Shown one piece after another: positions 34,322 through 43,400 of a stretch of 64,000 nt of DNA. The DNA comes from Burkholderia pseudomultivorans (GTDB taxonomy: Bacteria; Pseudomonadota; Gammaproteobacteria; Burkholderiales; Burkholderiaceae). Where the stretch lies: NCBI RefSeq assembly GCF_001718415.1, contig NZ_CP013377.1, positions 620,001 to 684,000 on the forward strand, in the 5' to 3' direction. Every line of letters starts with the position of its first letter. Position 1 is the first letter of the stretch. The notes below the pieces were generated by a model. The model saw only the letters and a list, made by a program, of their open reading frames with translations, had not been told where the DNA came from and did no database searches. The position numbers and the translations under genes were made by a program.

Positions 34322-35083
34322 ATGCCCATCCAGCCGATTCAGAACCGCCGCCTTTACCAGCAGATCGCCGACAAGCTCACGGCGATGATCGAGTCGGGCG
34401 ATTTTCCGCCGGGCAGTTATCTGCCGCCCGAACGCGAACTGGCCGAGCAGTTCGGCGTGTCGCGTACGTCGGTGCGCGAGGCGCTGATCGCGCTGGAGGT
34501 TGGCGGCCTCGTCAGCGTGCGCGTCGGCGACGGCGTGAAGGTCCGGCATGCCGAACCGGTTGCCGCATCGCCGCGCATCGAGGCCGTCGATACTGCGCCG
34601 CTCGAGGTCGTCGAAATCGATCCGGAGTTCGGCATCGCGCTCGATCTCGACACGGAGATTCCTCCGTTCGCGCTGTTGCAGGCGCGCCGGCTGATCGAGC
34701 CGGAAGCTGCCGCGCTTGCCGCGCAGCACGGCTCGGACGCGCAGCTCGAAAGCATCCACGCGGCATTCCTGCGCAACCAGGAGGACAATCGCAGCGGCTC
34801 GCTCACGCATCCGGGCGACCGGCTGTTCCATATCCGCATCGCGGAGGCGAGCGACAACCCCGCTTATGCGCTGATGGTCAAGCAGCTGCTGGCGCACAAG
34901 TACGATCCGATGTTCCGACGCCTGCAGTCGCTGTACATGCCGGACGACATGCCGCATCGGTCGGAGCTCGAACACCGTGCGATCCTCGATGCGATTCGTG
35001 CGCGCGATCCCGACGCCGCGCGGCACGCGATGGCCGCGCATCTCGACGAGGTGATCCGGATTTTCGGGCGCGCGCTGGATTGA
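34322..35083 (+). CDS. FadR-type GntR regulator (FCD domain)
   Basis: This 253-residue regulator has a GntR winged helix at the N-terminus (LYQQIADKLTAMIESGDFPP, LPPERELAEQFGVSRTSVRE) and an all-helical FCD ligand domain (LLQARRLIEPEAAALAAQHG, DRLFHIRIAEASDNPAYALM, EHRAILDAIRARDPDAARHA). The FCD metal site residues (Asp, three His) are present. FadR-type regulators usually respond to organic acids. The next gene starts 44 bp downstream and the FAD oxidase is convergent; either could be a target. Confidence 0.9.
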   Translation: MPIQPIQNRRLYQQIADKLTAMIESGDFPPGSYLPPERELAEQFGVSRTSVREALIALEVGGLVSVRVGDGVKVRHAEPVAASPRIEAVDTAPLEVVEIDPEFGIALDLDTEIPPFALLQARRLIEPEAAALAAQHGSDAQLESIHAAFLRNQEDNRSGSLTHPGDRLFHIRIAEASDNPAYALMVKQLLAHKYDPMFRRLQSLYMPDDMPHRSELEHRAILDAIRARDPDAARHAMAAHLDEVIRIFGRALD

Positions 35084-35127
35084 CGGGCTGCAGTCACCGG
35101 AATCCATTTCAATTTTCAGGACCACAC

Positions 35128-35745
35128 ATGACCCGGGTACCGTATTTCTCGCAGTGGGAGTCGAGGACGCTGATCGACAAGTTCCTGTCCGGCGAGCTTC
35201 GCTCCGACGAAGATCCGCTGTGGCACGAGTCGGGCGCACTGAGCCCCGAGGAATACGCGCGATGGAGCCCGCACATCTGCGGCATTGCCTGCCTGAAGAT
35301 GCTGCTCGCGCATCGCACGAAACGCGTATTCCCGTTGCTCGAACTGGTTCGCGACGCAGTGGCGTTCGGCGTGTATCGCCCCGAACTCGGCGACAGCGGC
35401 AAGCGTCTGCACTACCGGCCGTTCGTGAACTGGCTCGGCGAGCGATTTCGGATACAGGGCAGTGTCGTCGAACATACGGAGTCGTCGGCGCTCGAAGCCA
35501 GGCTGCGCGACGGATACATGCTGATGGCGTCGGTTCATCCGGGAATCCGGCACGCACCGTCCGAGCCGCCGGCGCGTGGCGGTCATCTGGTCCTGGTGCT
35601 CGGCATGGACGGCAAGACGGGCGACTGGGTGTTTCATAATCCGTCGGGCTTCGAGCGGCACACGCAGGAATACGTGACGATGCCGCGCGATACCTTCGAT
35701 CGCTTCTTTGCCAATCGCGGGATCCTGATTGCCCCTCGGGACTGA
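35128..35745 (+). CDS. C39-like cysteine peptidase-fold protein
   Basis: This 205-residue protein of the peptidase C39-like group has the catalytic Cys51 in SPHICGIACLKMLL, His153 in RGGHLVLVLGMD and Asn171 in VFHNPSG, so the Cys-His-Asn triad is intact. No ABC transporter domain or signal peptide is seen, so it is a free-standing enzyme rather than a bacteriocin exporter. ATG 35128 is chosen because the protein family begins at TRVPYFSQWESR. It follows the FadR-type gene by 44 bp. The substrate is unknown. Confidence 0.8.
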   Translation: MTRVPYFSQWESRTLIDKFLSGELRSDEDPLWHESGALSPEEYARWSPHICGIACLKMLLAHRTKRVFPLLELVRDAVAFGVYRPELGDSGKRLHYRPFVNWLGERFRIQGSVVEHTESSALEARLRDGYMLMASVHPGIRHAPSEPPARGGHLVLVLGMDGKTGDWVFHNPSGFERHTQEYVTMPRDTFDRFFANRGILIAPRD

Positions 35746-35819
35746 ATCCGAATCTGTCTCGTGCAGCCCGCCGGCAGGCGAGCGATATCACCGTTCGCCG
35801 GCGCGGCGCAGCAGCATGC

Positions 35820-37061
35820 TCAGAACCGATCGGCGCGATAGGGCGCCGGGTCGGTAAATGGCGTCTCACCCGTCATCATCTCGGCCAGCAGGCGACCCGT
35901 CACGGGGCCCAGCGTCAGCCCGTGATGGTTGTGCCCGAACGCGAACCACAGTCCGCGATGCGCGGGTGCGGGGCCGATCACCGGACGCATATCGGGCGTG
36001 CACGGCCGGAAGCCGAGCCACGGCTGTGGATCGAGCCGTTCGCCGAAGCCGAACACCGGCCGCGCGATCCGTTCCGCGCGTTCGAGCTGCACGCCGGTCG
36101 GCGGCACGCGGCGTCGCGCGATCTCGACGCCGGTCGTCAGCCGCAGCCCGCGCCGCATCGGCGCGATCACGTAACCGTATTCACGATCGACGATCGGCGC
36201 CGACGGCACGCCGCGCGCGGATGGCGCGTAGTGCATGTGATAGCCGCGCTTCTCGCGCAGCGGTATGCGATAGCCGAACTTGCCGAACACGGTGTCCGAC
36301 CACGGCCCGAGCGCGACGACCACCGACGGCGCGGCAGCCGTGCCGTCGCGCGTCCTGACCTGCCAGCCGGGCGACAGCGCTTCGAGCGTCGCGGCGTCGC
36401 CGTCGAGCAGTGTGCCGCCGCCCTGTTCGAACAGCCGCGCATACGCTTTGACGAGCGCGGCCGGATCGACGACGCTTTTCGGGTCGCGCCAGTGCAGTGC
36501 GCCGCAAAAGCCCGGCGCGAGGCTCGGCTCCTGCGCGAGCAGCGCCGCCGCATCGAGCGGCGTGATGCCGAGCCCGTGGCGGCGCGCGGTGAGCTGCGCG
36601 TCGGCGACGCCGCGCTCGAACGCGGCCGGCGTGCGGAACGCTTCCATCCAGCCGCTTGCGCGCACGAGTTCGCCGGCGCCTGCACGTGCGATCAGCGCAT
36701 CGTGCTCGACGATGCAGCGCTCGATCAGCGGCAGCATGTCGCGCGCGGCCGCCGCGTGGCGCTGCGGCGCGGACTCCCACCAGAAGCGGGCGAGCCACGG
36801 CGCGAACGCGGGCAGCGACGCACTGTGCCAGTAGAGATCGGTCGAGCGGTTCAGCGCGTAGCGCATCAGCGTGAACGGGCTGCGCGGGAACGGATACGGC
36901 TCGACCGACGAGCGCTCGATCAGCCCCGCGTTGCCGAAGCTCGTGCCTTCGCCGGGGGCGTTGCGGTCGACGAGCGCGACCTTGCGGCCGCGATCCTGAA
37001 GGTGCAGCGCGACGGACACGCCGACAATGCCCGCGCCGAGAACGATGACGTCGAAATCCAT
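35820..37061 (-). CDS. FAD-dependent amino-acid oxidase/dehydrogenase (DadA-like)
   Basis: This 413-residue DAO-family flavoprotein begins with the FAD-binding MDFDVIVLGAGIVGVSVALH and ends with the family region LGFRPCTPDMRPVIGPAP and FGHNHHGLTLGPVTGRLLAE. It resembles D-amino-acid dehydrogenase small subunit, which oxidises D-amino acids to keto acids and passes electrons to the respiratory chain. The start at 37061 is set by the dinucleotide-binding fold; a longer start adds unrelated residues. The exact substrate cannot be read; glycine, D-amino acids or opines are possible. Confidence 0.88.
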   Translation of the reverse strand: MDFDVIVLGAGIVGVSVALHLQDRGRKVALVDRNAPGEGTSFGNAGLIERSSVEPYPFPRSPFTLMRYALNRSTDLYWHSASLPAFAPWLARFWWESAPQRHAAAARDMLPLIERCIVEHDALIARAGAGELVRASGWMEAFRTPAAFERGVADAQLTARRHGLGITPLDAAALLAQEPSLAPGFCGALHWRDPKSVVDPAALVKAYARLFEQGGGTLLDGDAATLEALSPGWQVRTRDGTAAAPSVVVALGPWSDTVFGKFGYRIPLREKRGYHMHYAPSARGVPSAPIVDREYGYVIAPMRRGLRLTTGVEIARRRVPPTGVQLERAERIARPVFGFGERLDPQPWLGFRPCTPDMRPVIGPAPAHRGLWFAFGHNHHGLTLGPVTGRLLAEMMTGETPFTDPAPYRADRF

Positions 37062-37717
37062 GGATCGTGGTGGTGAATGGCAGTTGGCGGGCCGGCGTGT
37101 GCAGCGCCGGCCCTTTGTTGGTGAGCCTTTGAGTTGCAAGCATACTCGCGAGCGGGCGGCTCGGGTGGAATGCGGATCGTGCCGAGTTGGGGGCGGTGGA
37201 GCGCTGGATCACATGCGCGGGTGAAAGGCGTTGGCGCACGACGAAAATGACGCGTCAAATTCGAGATAGTTCGATGTCTGTTGTAAATGCACGACATCGA
37301 TGCAATGCGGACTCGTCTTATTCGAAGCGTTGAGGCGAGGAATAAGAAAAGGCGATGTGTCAATCTGATAAAACGGGGTCCGTTGTGGCGTCCGATCGGA
37401 GTTATCTCTATTTATGCGAATAAGCATGCTTTGAATCGGCTTGATTCTGTCTTGATGGATGAATGGAAGTGGTGGGTTTCAGTGTTCAGATGGGCTGCGC
37501 AATATGGATATCAAGCCGGAAAAGGTTTCAAAACGTCAAATCCGTTCGGTCGATGATGGAAGTAAAGCGACCACGTCCCCGCAAAATATAGGACAAATAC
37601 AAATCATAATTTCAAGGCGCTAGGTTAAAAACGATTTAATGAAGCTGGTGTAGATATATCTGTAAATGCATCGATGAATTAGGATGCGGCGAGGATCAAT
37701 CATTACGCCGCTAACCA
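37062..37717. other. AT-rich region upstream of the CDI locus
   Basis: This 656-bp stretch is visibly poorer in G+C than the genes around it, especially from 37230 to 37690. It must hold the promoter of cdiB and that of the FAD oxidase. An 89-codon frame at 37287-37556 has unusual composition and no family; I do not call it. The low GC marks the left border of acquired DNA. Confidence 0.5.
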
Positions 37718-39424
37718 ATGAAGCATCGAGAAACTTCGGCAGCGTTGATTTCGGCGTTGGCGAGCGTTTCAGCGTTGGCGCAAGGCGTGAAGCCGTCCGA
37801 AATGACGTCCGGCCCGCAAATCCAGCGCTTTCAACAGCAGCAGCTCGAAGCCGTCAAGGAACTGAATCCGAGCCCGAACGTGCTGGCGCCCACCGGCGAA
37901 AAACCGGCGGACACCGGCATCGCGAACCTGCCGCTCGACACGCCGTGTTTTCCAATTCAGGCGGTCGCGCTGGAAGGCAATACGTCCGGTTGGCTCGCAC
38001 GTTTCCTTCAACCGGTCGTGGGGCAGTGCGTCGGCAAGACCGCACTCCGGCAGATTCAGGATGCGGCCAATAACGCGCTGATCGAGCGCGGCTACGTGAC
38101 GGCGCGCGTTCTGGTACCGACCCAGTCGCTGCAGGCAGGCACGCTGACGCTGCATGTCGTGCCGGGGCGCATCAGCGACGTGCGGGCGGACGGCCCCGCC
38201 ATCGGCTGGCTGCGCACGGCGCTGCCGACTTCGACCGGTGCGCTGTTGAACCAGCGCGACATCGATCAGGGGCTCGAGAACCTGCGCCGCCTGCAGTCGC
38301 AGTCCGACGCCGTCGTCGACATCGCGCCGGGCGCGCATCCGGGCGACTCGGAAATCGTGCTGCATCCCGGTACCGGCAAGCGCTGGCACGCCGTCATCGG
38401 CGCGGACAACGCGGGTCTCGATTCGACCGGCAAGTACGAGTTGTCGGGCTCGCTCACGCTCGACTCGCCGCTCCATCTCTACGACCAACTGCAAATCGCC
38501 GGCACGACGAACGCGAACTTCGGCGCGTCGGACAAAGGCAACCGGTCGGTGTCCGCCAACTACAGCGTGCCGATCGGCTACGCGATGCTGACGTTGAACG
38601 CGAGCCGCTCGCGCTACAAGCAGACCGCGGCGGGCTTCGGCGAGCCGATCGAATACAGCGGCGTCCAGTCTTCGCTTCAAGCCGGCCTGTCAGGCGTGAT
38701 TTACCGGAACGCACACGCGCGGACGGCGCTGCACGGCAACCTGTTCCGCAAGATCAGCCGCAACGCAATCGACGGAATGGACATACCGGTCCAGCATCGC
38801 GACATCGTCGGCTACGAAGTGGGCGCCGCGCATCGGCAATACATCGGCAACGTGGTGCTCGACGGCTCGCTCGCATGGCGCGCGTCGCTGCCGGGCTGGT
38901 CCAGTCATGCCGGCACCGTGGTGGGTGCACCGGCGTTCGACGGCAAGACGCAGGTGGTACTCGCGAGCCTGGGCGCCCAGGCGCCGTTCAGGATCGGCGG
39001 CCACGCGTTCACGTACCAGTTCGGCTGGAACATGCAGAACGCCCGCACGCCGTTGACTCCTTCGGATTACTTTACGATCGGCACGCGCTATGCGGTGCGC
39101 GGCTTCGATCAACAACTGACGCTGGCCGCCGAGAGCGGCTGGGTGGTTTCCAACGAACTCGACTGGTATGTGCCGACGCGAGTCGGCACGCAGGCGTTGT
39201 ATGCCGGCGTCGATGCGGGGCGGGTGCGCGGGGCGGCCGCGCAATTCCTGATCGGCGACACGCTCGTCGGCGCCGTCGTCGGGGTGCGCGGCAGTCTCGC
39301 GGCGAAACGCGTGTTCGGCGCGACGCTGAGCTACGACGCGTCGCTCGGCTGGCCACTGTCGAAGCCGCGAGGTTTCAGGACCGATTCGCCAACACTGCTG
39401 TTTCAGGCCAGCACGTTGTTCTGA
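37718..39424 (+). CDS. cdiB: CdiB/FhaC-type two-partner secretion outer-membrane transporter
   Basis: This 568-residue TpsB protein has a short signal peptide (MKHRETSAALISALASVSALAQG). Its POTRA region contains PCFPIQAVALEGNTSGWLARF, ALIERGYVTARVLVPTQSLQ and GTLTLHVVPGRISDVRADG. The ShlB-type beta barrel includes GADNAGLDSTGKYELSGSLT, FTIGTRYAVRGFDQQLTLAA, and a final aromatic residue (LLFQASTLF). It exports the CdiA partner across the outer membrane. Order here is cdiB, lipoprotein, cdiA, similar to E. coli-type CDI rather than the Burkholderia bcpAIOB order. No clear ribosome-binding site precedes the start. Confidence 0.92.
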   Translation: MKHRETSAALISALASVSALAQGVKPSEMTSGPQIQRFQQQQLEAVKELNPSPNVLAPTGEKPADTGIANLPLDTPCFPIQAVALEGNTSGWLARFLQPVVGQCVGKTALRQIQDAANNALIERGYVTARVLVPTQSLQAGTLTLHVVPGRISDVRADGPAIGWLRTALPTSTGALLNQRDIDQGLENLRRLQSQSDAVVDIAPGAHPGDSEIVLHPGTGKRWHAVIGADNAGLDSTGKYELSGSLTLDSPLHLYDQLQIAGTTNANFGASDKGNRSVSANYSVPIGYAMLTLNASRSRYKQTAAGFGEPIEYSGVQSSLQAGLSGVIYRNAHARTALHGNLFRKISRNAIDGMDIPVQHRDIVGYEVGAAHRQYIGNVVLDGSLAWRASLPGWSSHAGTVVGAPAFDGKTQVVLASLGAQAPFRIGGHAFTYQFGWNMQNARTPLTPSDYFTIGTRYAVRGFDQQLTLAAESGWVVSNELDWYVPTRVGTQALYAGVDAGRVRGAAAQFLIGDTLVGAVVGVRGSLAAKRVFGATLSYDASLGWPLSKPRGFRTDSPTLLFQASTLF

Positions 39425-39504
39425 GCGTAGCGGGGTGAACCGGGCGAGGTCGGGGATCTCGATCCGGCGTTGTGTTGATCGTCAATCAGAAGAAAGGAGA
39501 AACC

Positions 39505-40386
39505 ATGCAGCACCCAGGTGAGAAGCATCGCATTGTGCAGGTCGCGGCGGCGACGTTGGCGGTGGCCGCCGCGCTGGGATTGAGCGCGTGTGGCGGCGGT
39601 GATGATGGCGGCAGCAACGTCGCGTCGATCGATGCATCGGCGGGCGGTGCGTCCTCGTCCTCGTCGTCGATTCGCGTGGAAGGCGAGTCGAAGGCGCTGT
39701 CGAGCAGTTTGGCTGAGGTGAACGTGCTGACGCCGCCCGTCTCGTGGAACGCAGACGGGTCGTTCCCGAGCGGCTCGCTGGTGCTGTCGGCCAGAAGCGT
39801 CGACGCGTCGCTGCTCAAGTCCGAGGCGCCGGGCGCGTATACGGTGCTGCCGCGCGGCAAGGACACGCTGAGTCTTTCGACTGGCACCGTGACCGACCTC
39901 GCCGGCAACGGCGATTTTGCGATCGGTCGCTGGACGGCGGGCAGCGACTCCGCCGGCCATTCCTACAACGCCAACCAGGGGCAGACCTGGGCGGTCGGCG
40001 CGCCGGTCACGGTCAGCCTGACCGATCAGTCGCAGCTGAACTGCTCGCTGGTCGCCGCCACGCGGCCGACGTCGACCGACGGCAATACCGTGCCCGGCTC
40101 GCTCGACGTGGCGATTGCTGTCGTGAAGAGGCAGAGCGACGCGTTGGGCCAGTTCTACGCGAACGCGGCGTTGACGCTGCAGTACTCGATCGGCACCGAC
40201 AAGGCGCAGAGCTTCAGCGGCAACAGCCGGGTGGGCGCGATGTTGACGTCGTCCGGGACGCGCTCGTCGCTCTACTCGTCGTTCATGGGCCCGAACGCAG
40301 CGACGCCGTATCTCGTCGTGTCGTATGGCGTCTACGCGCCGACGGCGGGCGGCATCAACGGCCTCGCGATGCTGAGCTGCAAATAA
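39505..40386 (+). CDS. Lipoprotein between cdiB and cdiA
   Basis: This 293-residue protein has a lipobox (LAVAAALGLSACGGGDD) and a Ser-rich linker, followed by a beta-rich domain (PSGSLVLSARSVDASLLKSE, DFAIGRWTAGSDSAGHSYN, TVSLTDQSQLNCSLVAATRP, TPYLVVSYGVYAPTAGGI). I do not recognise the domain. ATG 39505 follows AAAGGAGAAA. Burkholderia CDI loci often carry a lipoprotein called BcpO, but that lies after the immunity gene; this one sits between transporter and toxin. It may help surface display of CdiA. Role is inferred from position. Confidence 0.8.
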   Translation: MQHPGEKHRIVQVAAATLAVAAALGLSACGGGDDGGSNVASIDASAGGASSSSSSIRVEGESKALSSSLAEVNVLTPPVSWNADGSFPSGSLVLSARSVDASLLKSEAPGAYTVLPRGKDTLSLSTGTVTDLAGNGDFAIGRWTAGSDSAGHSYNANQGQTWAVGAPVTVSLTDQSQLNCSLVAATRPTSTDGNTVPGSLDVAIAVVKRQSDALGQFYANAALTLQYSIGTDKAQSFSGNSRVGAMLTSSGTRSSLYSSFMGPNAATPYLVVSYGVYAPTAGGINGLAMLSCK

Positions 40387-40461
40387 CGCGTGACTGCGAC
40401 CGGCGGCATCGACGCGCGTGCGATGCCGCCGGTCGCACGACTCTTCAGGAAGACCTCGAAC

Positions 40462-43400
40462 ATGAATTCCGGAATCTTTCGCCTGGTGTTCAATGCCGTA
40501 CGCGACATGCTGGTGGCTGTCGACGAAAATGCGTCTGCGCATGGAGGCGGCGAAGGTGCGCGCATGCGACGAACGGTACCGACCTCGGCGCCGGAATCCG
40601 GCGTTTCGATCTGGTTCGCGGCGCGCGCGATCGCGTTTGCGGCGCTTTGTACCTTCGGCATGCAGCCGCTCGTCGCCGAGGCGCAGGCCACGCTGCCGAT
40701 CACACCCGATCGCAGCGGGCCGGCGCATCCGGTTGTCGGCGTGTCGGCATCGGGCGTGCCGCTCGTCAATATCACCGCGCCGAAGAACGGCGTCTCGCTG
40801 AACAGCTTCACGCAGTACAACGTCGGCACGCAGGGCGCCGTGCTCGTCAACAGCGGCCGGAACACGCAGACGCAACTCGCCGGCTGGGTCCAGGGCAATC
40901 CGTTCCTCGGCAATCAGGCGGCGCGCGTGATCGTCAATCAGGTCACGTCGGGCAATCCCAGCCGGCTGCTCGGGCCGACCGAGATCGCGGGCAACCGCGC
41001 GAATCTCGTGATCGCGAACCCGGCGGGCATCACCTGTGCGGGTTGCGGCTTTCTGAACGTCCCGCGCGTGACGCTGGCAACCGGTGCACCGACCTTCAAT
41101 CCGGACGGTACGCTGGCCGGTTTCGACGTGACGCAGGGGCGACTCGGGATCGACGGTGCGGGGCTCGACGCGCGCGGCAGTGCGATCGACCTGATTGCAC
41201 GTGCGATGACGATCAACGGCCAGGTGTGGGCCGATTCGATCGATGCGGTGGCCGGCGCGAACCGCGTCGACTATGCGGACAACGCCGCGCAAGCCCGTGA
41301 CGGCGCAGGCGGGGCGCCGGGCGTCGCGATCGACGTGCAGGCGCTGGGCAGCATGTTCGCCAATAGCGTGCGAATGATCGGGACCGAGGCGGGCGTGGGT
41401 GTACGCGATGCCGGATCGATCACCTCGCTGACGGGCGATATTCGTGTGTCGAACAACGGCGACGTGACGATTGCGCCGGCCGCGCGTCTGCAGTCGGCGG
41501 CGAACATCCGGATCGACGGCGCGGAAGTTGTGCAGCAAGGCACGATAGTCAGCGCGCAGGCCACGGATCTGAACGCATCGCAGGCGCTGTCGAATACCGG
41601 AACGATTGTGTCGGGCGGTAATACGAACCTGACGGCCGCGCTGTCGGTCGACAATGGCGGGCATGCGTACGCGGGCGTGGATTCCGCGGGCCAACTGGTC
41701 GACGGCGGTTCGGTCACGGCGCGCGCCGCACAGGTGACGAGCCGCGGCACGCTGGCAGCGGGCGGCAGCGTCAATCTGCTCGCGAACGACGTGACGCTCG
41801 ATGGCGGGACCGTGAATGCGGCCGGTGCGGTCGACGTGACGGCCGACGGCACGTTGTCGAACGTCGGCGGGACAGTGAGCGGCCGGGACCTGATGCTGAA
41901 TGCCGCACAACTGTTCAACGATGCAGGCGTCATCAGCGCGCGTGGTCTGGCAAACGTGACCGCACAAGCGGTTTCGAACCGGTCCGGCACGTTGTCGGCG
42001 GACGCGCTGTCGCTGAGCGCGGCTGGCGCGCTCGACAATACGCAGGGGCACGTGATCGCCCGCACGGCGCGGATCGCCGCCAAGGATGTGACGAACGTCG
42101 CGGGCGAGATCGGCACCTCGCCGGGCGCGCTGGCGCTGACGGCGACCGGCAGCGTGTCGAACCGGGACGGGAAGATCGCAGGCGGCCACGGCCTGACGCT
42201 GGCCGCGCATACGGTTTCCAACGCACAGGGCCAGATCGGTTCCGTGGCGGGCGATACGTCGCTCGACGTCGCGCAATCGCTGAACAACGGGGGCGGCAAG
42301 CTCGCATCCGGCGACGCATTGACTGTCCGCGCAGCGCATCTCGACAACTCGGCAGGATCGATCGGCGCGCACGCCGCGCGAATCGACGCAACGGATGTCG
42401 AAAATACGGCCGGCCGGATCGGCACGACTGATGCACTGACTGTGACGGCGACGGGTGTCGTCTCGAATCGGTCCGGCGTCATGGTCGGCGGCAACGGCAT
42501 CTCGTTGACGGCAAACCGCATCGACAACGCATCGGGCACGATCGGATCGGTCGCCGGCGACACGACGCTGCGTGCGGATCAGTCTCTGGTGAACACGGGC
42601 GGCACGGTGGGTTCCGCCAATGTGCTCGACATCGCAAGCGACACGATCGACAACGCGAACGGCAGCATCGCGGCCGCGCGCGACGCGCTGGTCCGGGCCG
42701 GGGATCTCGTCAATGCGGGAGGCCAGATCGGGTCTTCGTCGGCCAGATTGTCGCTGACCGCCGAGCGCGGGATATCGAACGACGGAGGCAAACTGGCAGG
42801 CGCAACCGGGTTGTCGGTCAAGGCCGCCATGCTGAGCAATCGGGCAGGCCAGATCGGCGCGTCCAGCGGCGAGGCGACGCTGACCGTCTCGCAGGCACTC
42901 GACAATACGCGGGGCACGATTGCCGCCGCCGGCGCGCTGAACGCGCAGGCCGGTGCGTTCGACAATTCGGACGGTACGCTGGCGGCCGATGCGGCGAAGC
43001 TCGACATAGCCGACGCGTTGACAAACACCGGCGGCACAATTGCGGCGACCCACGACGCGACCGTGACGGCGCAGACCGTTTCGAATCGCGCCGGCACCAT
43101 CGGGTCGCTGTCCGGCGCATTGTCGGTGACGACATCCGGTACGACGGACAACGCAGGCGGCAAACTGCTGGCCTTCGGCGACACGACATTGACCCATGCG
43201 GGCCTGCTGAACGCGGGTGGCACGATCACGGGCGCGAATGTGACGCTCGCGGCCGGACACGGGGCGATCGACAACACGCTCGGCAACGTGGCGGCGAGCC
43301 AGTCGCTGACGAGTCGCTCGGGCGCCCTCGATAACCGGTCGGGGCTGATGCAGGCAGCGGGAGCGATCGACATCGATACACACGGCCGGACGTTCGATAA

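Noticed and set aside
35128..35745. Bacteriocin-processing C39 exporter
   Set aside because: There is a C39-like fold but no ABC or membrane domain and no peptide gene with a double-glycine leader nearby.
37287..37556. 89-codon frame in the AT-rich region before cdiB
   Set aside because: No ribosome-binding site, no family, unusual composition; not enough to call a gene.
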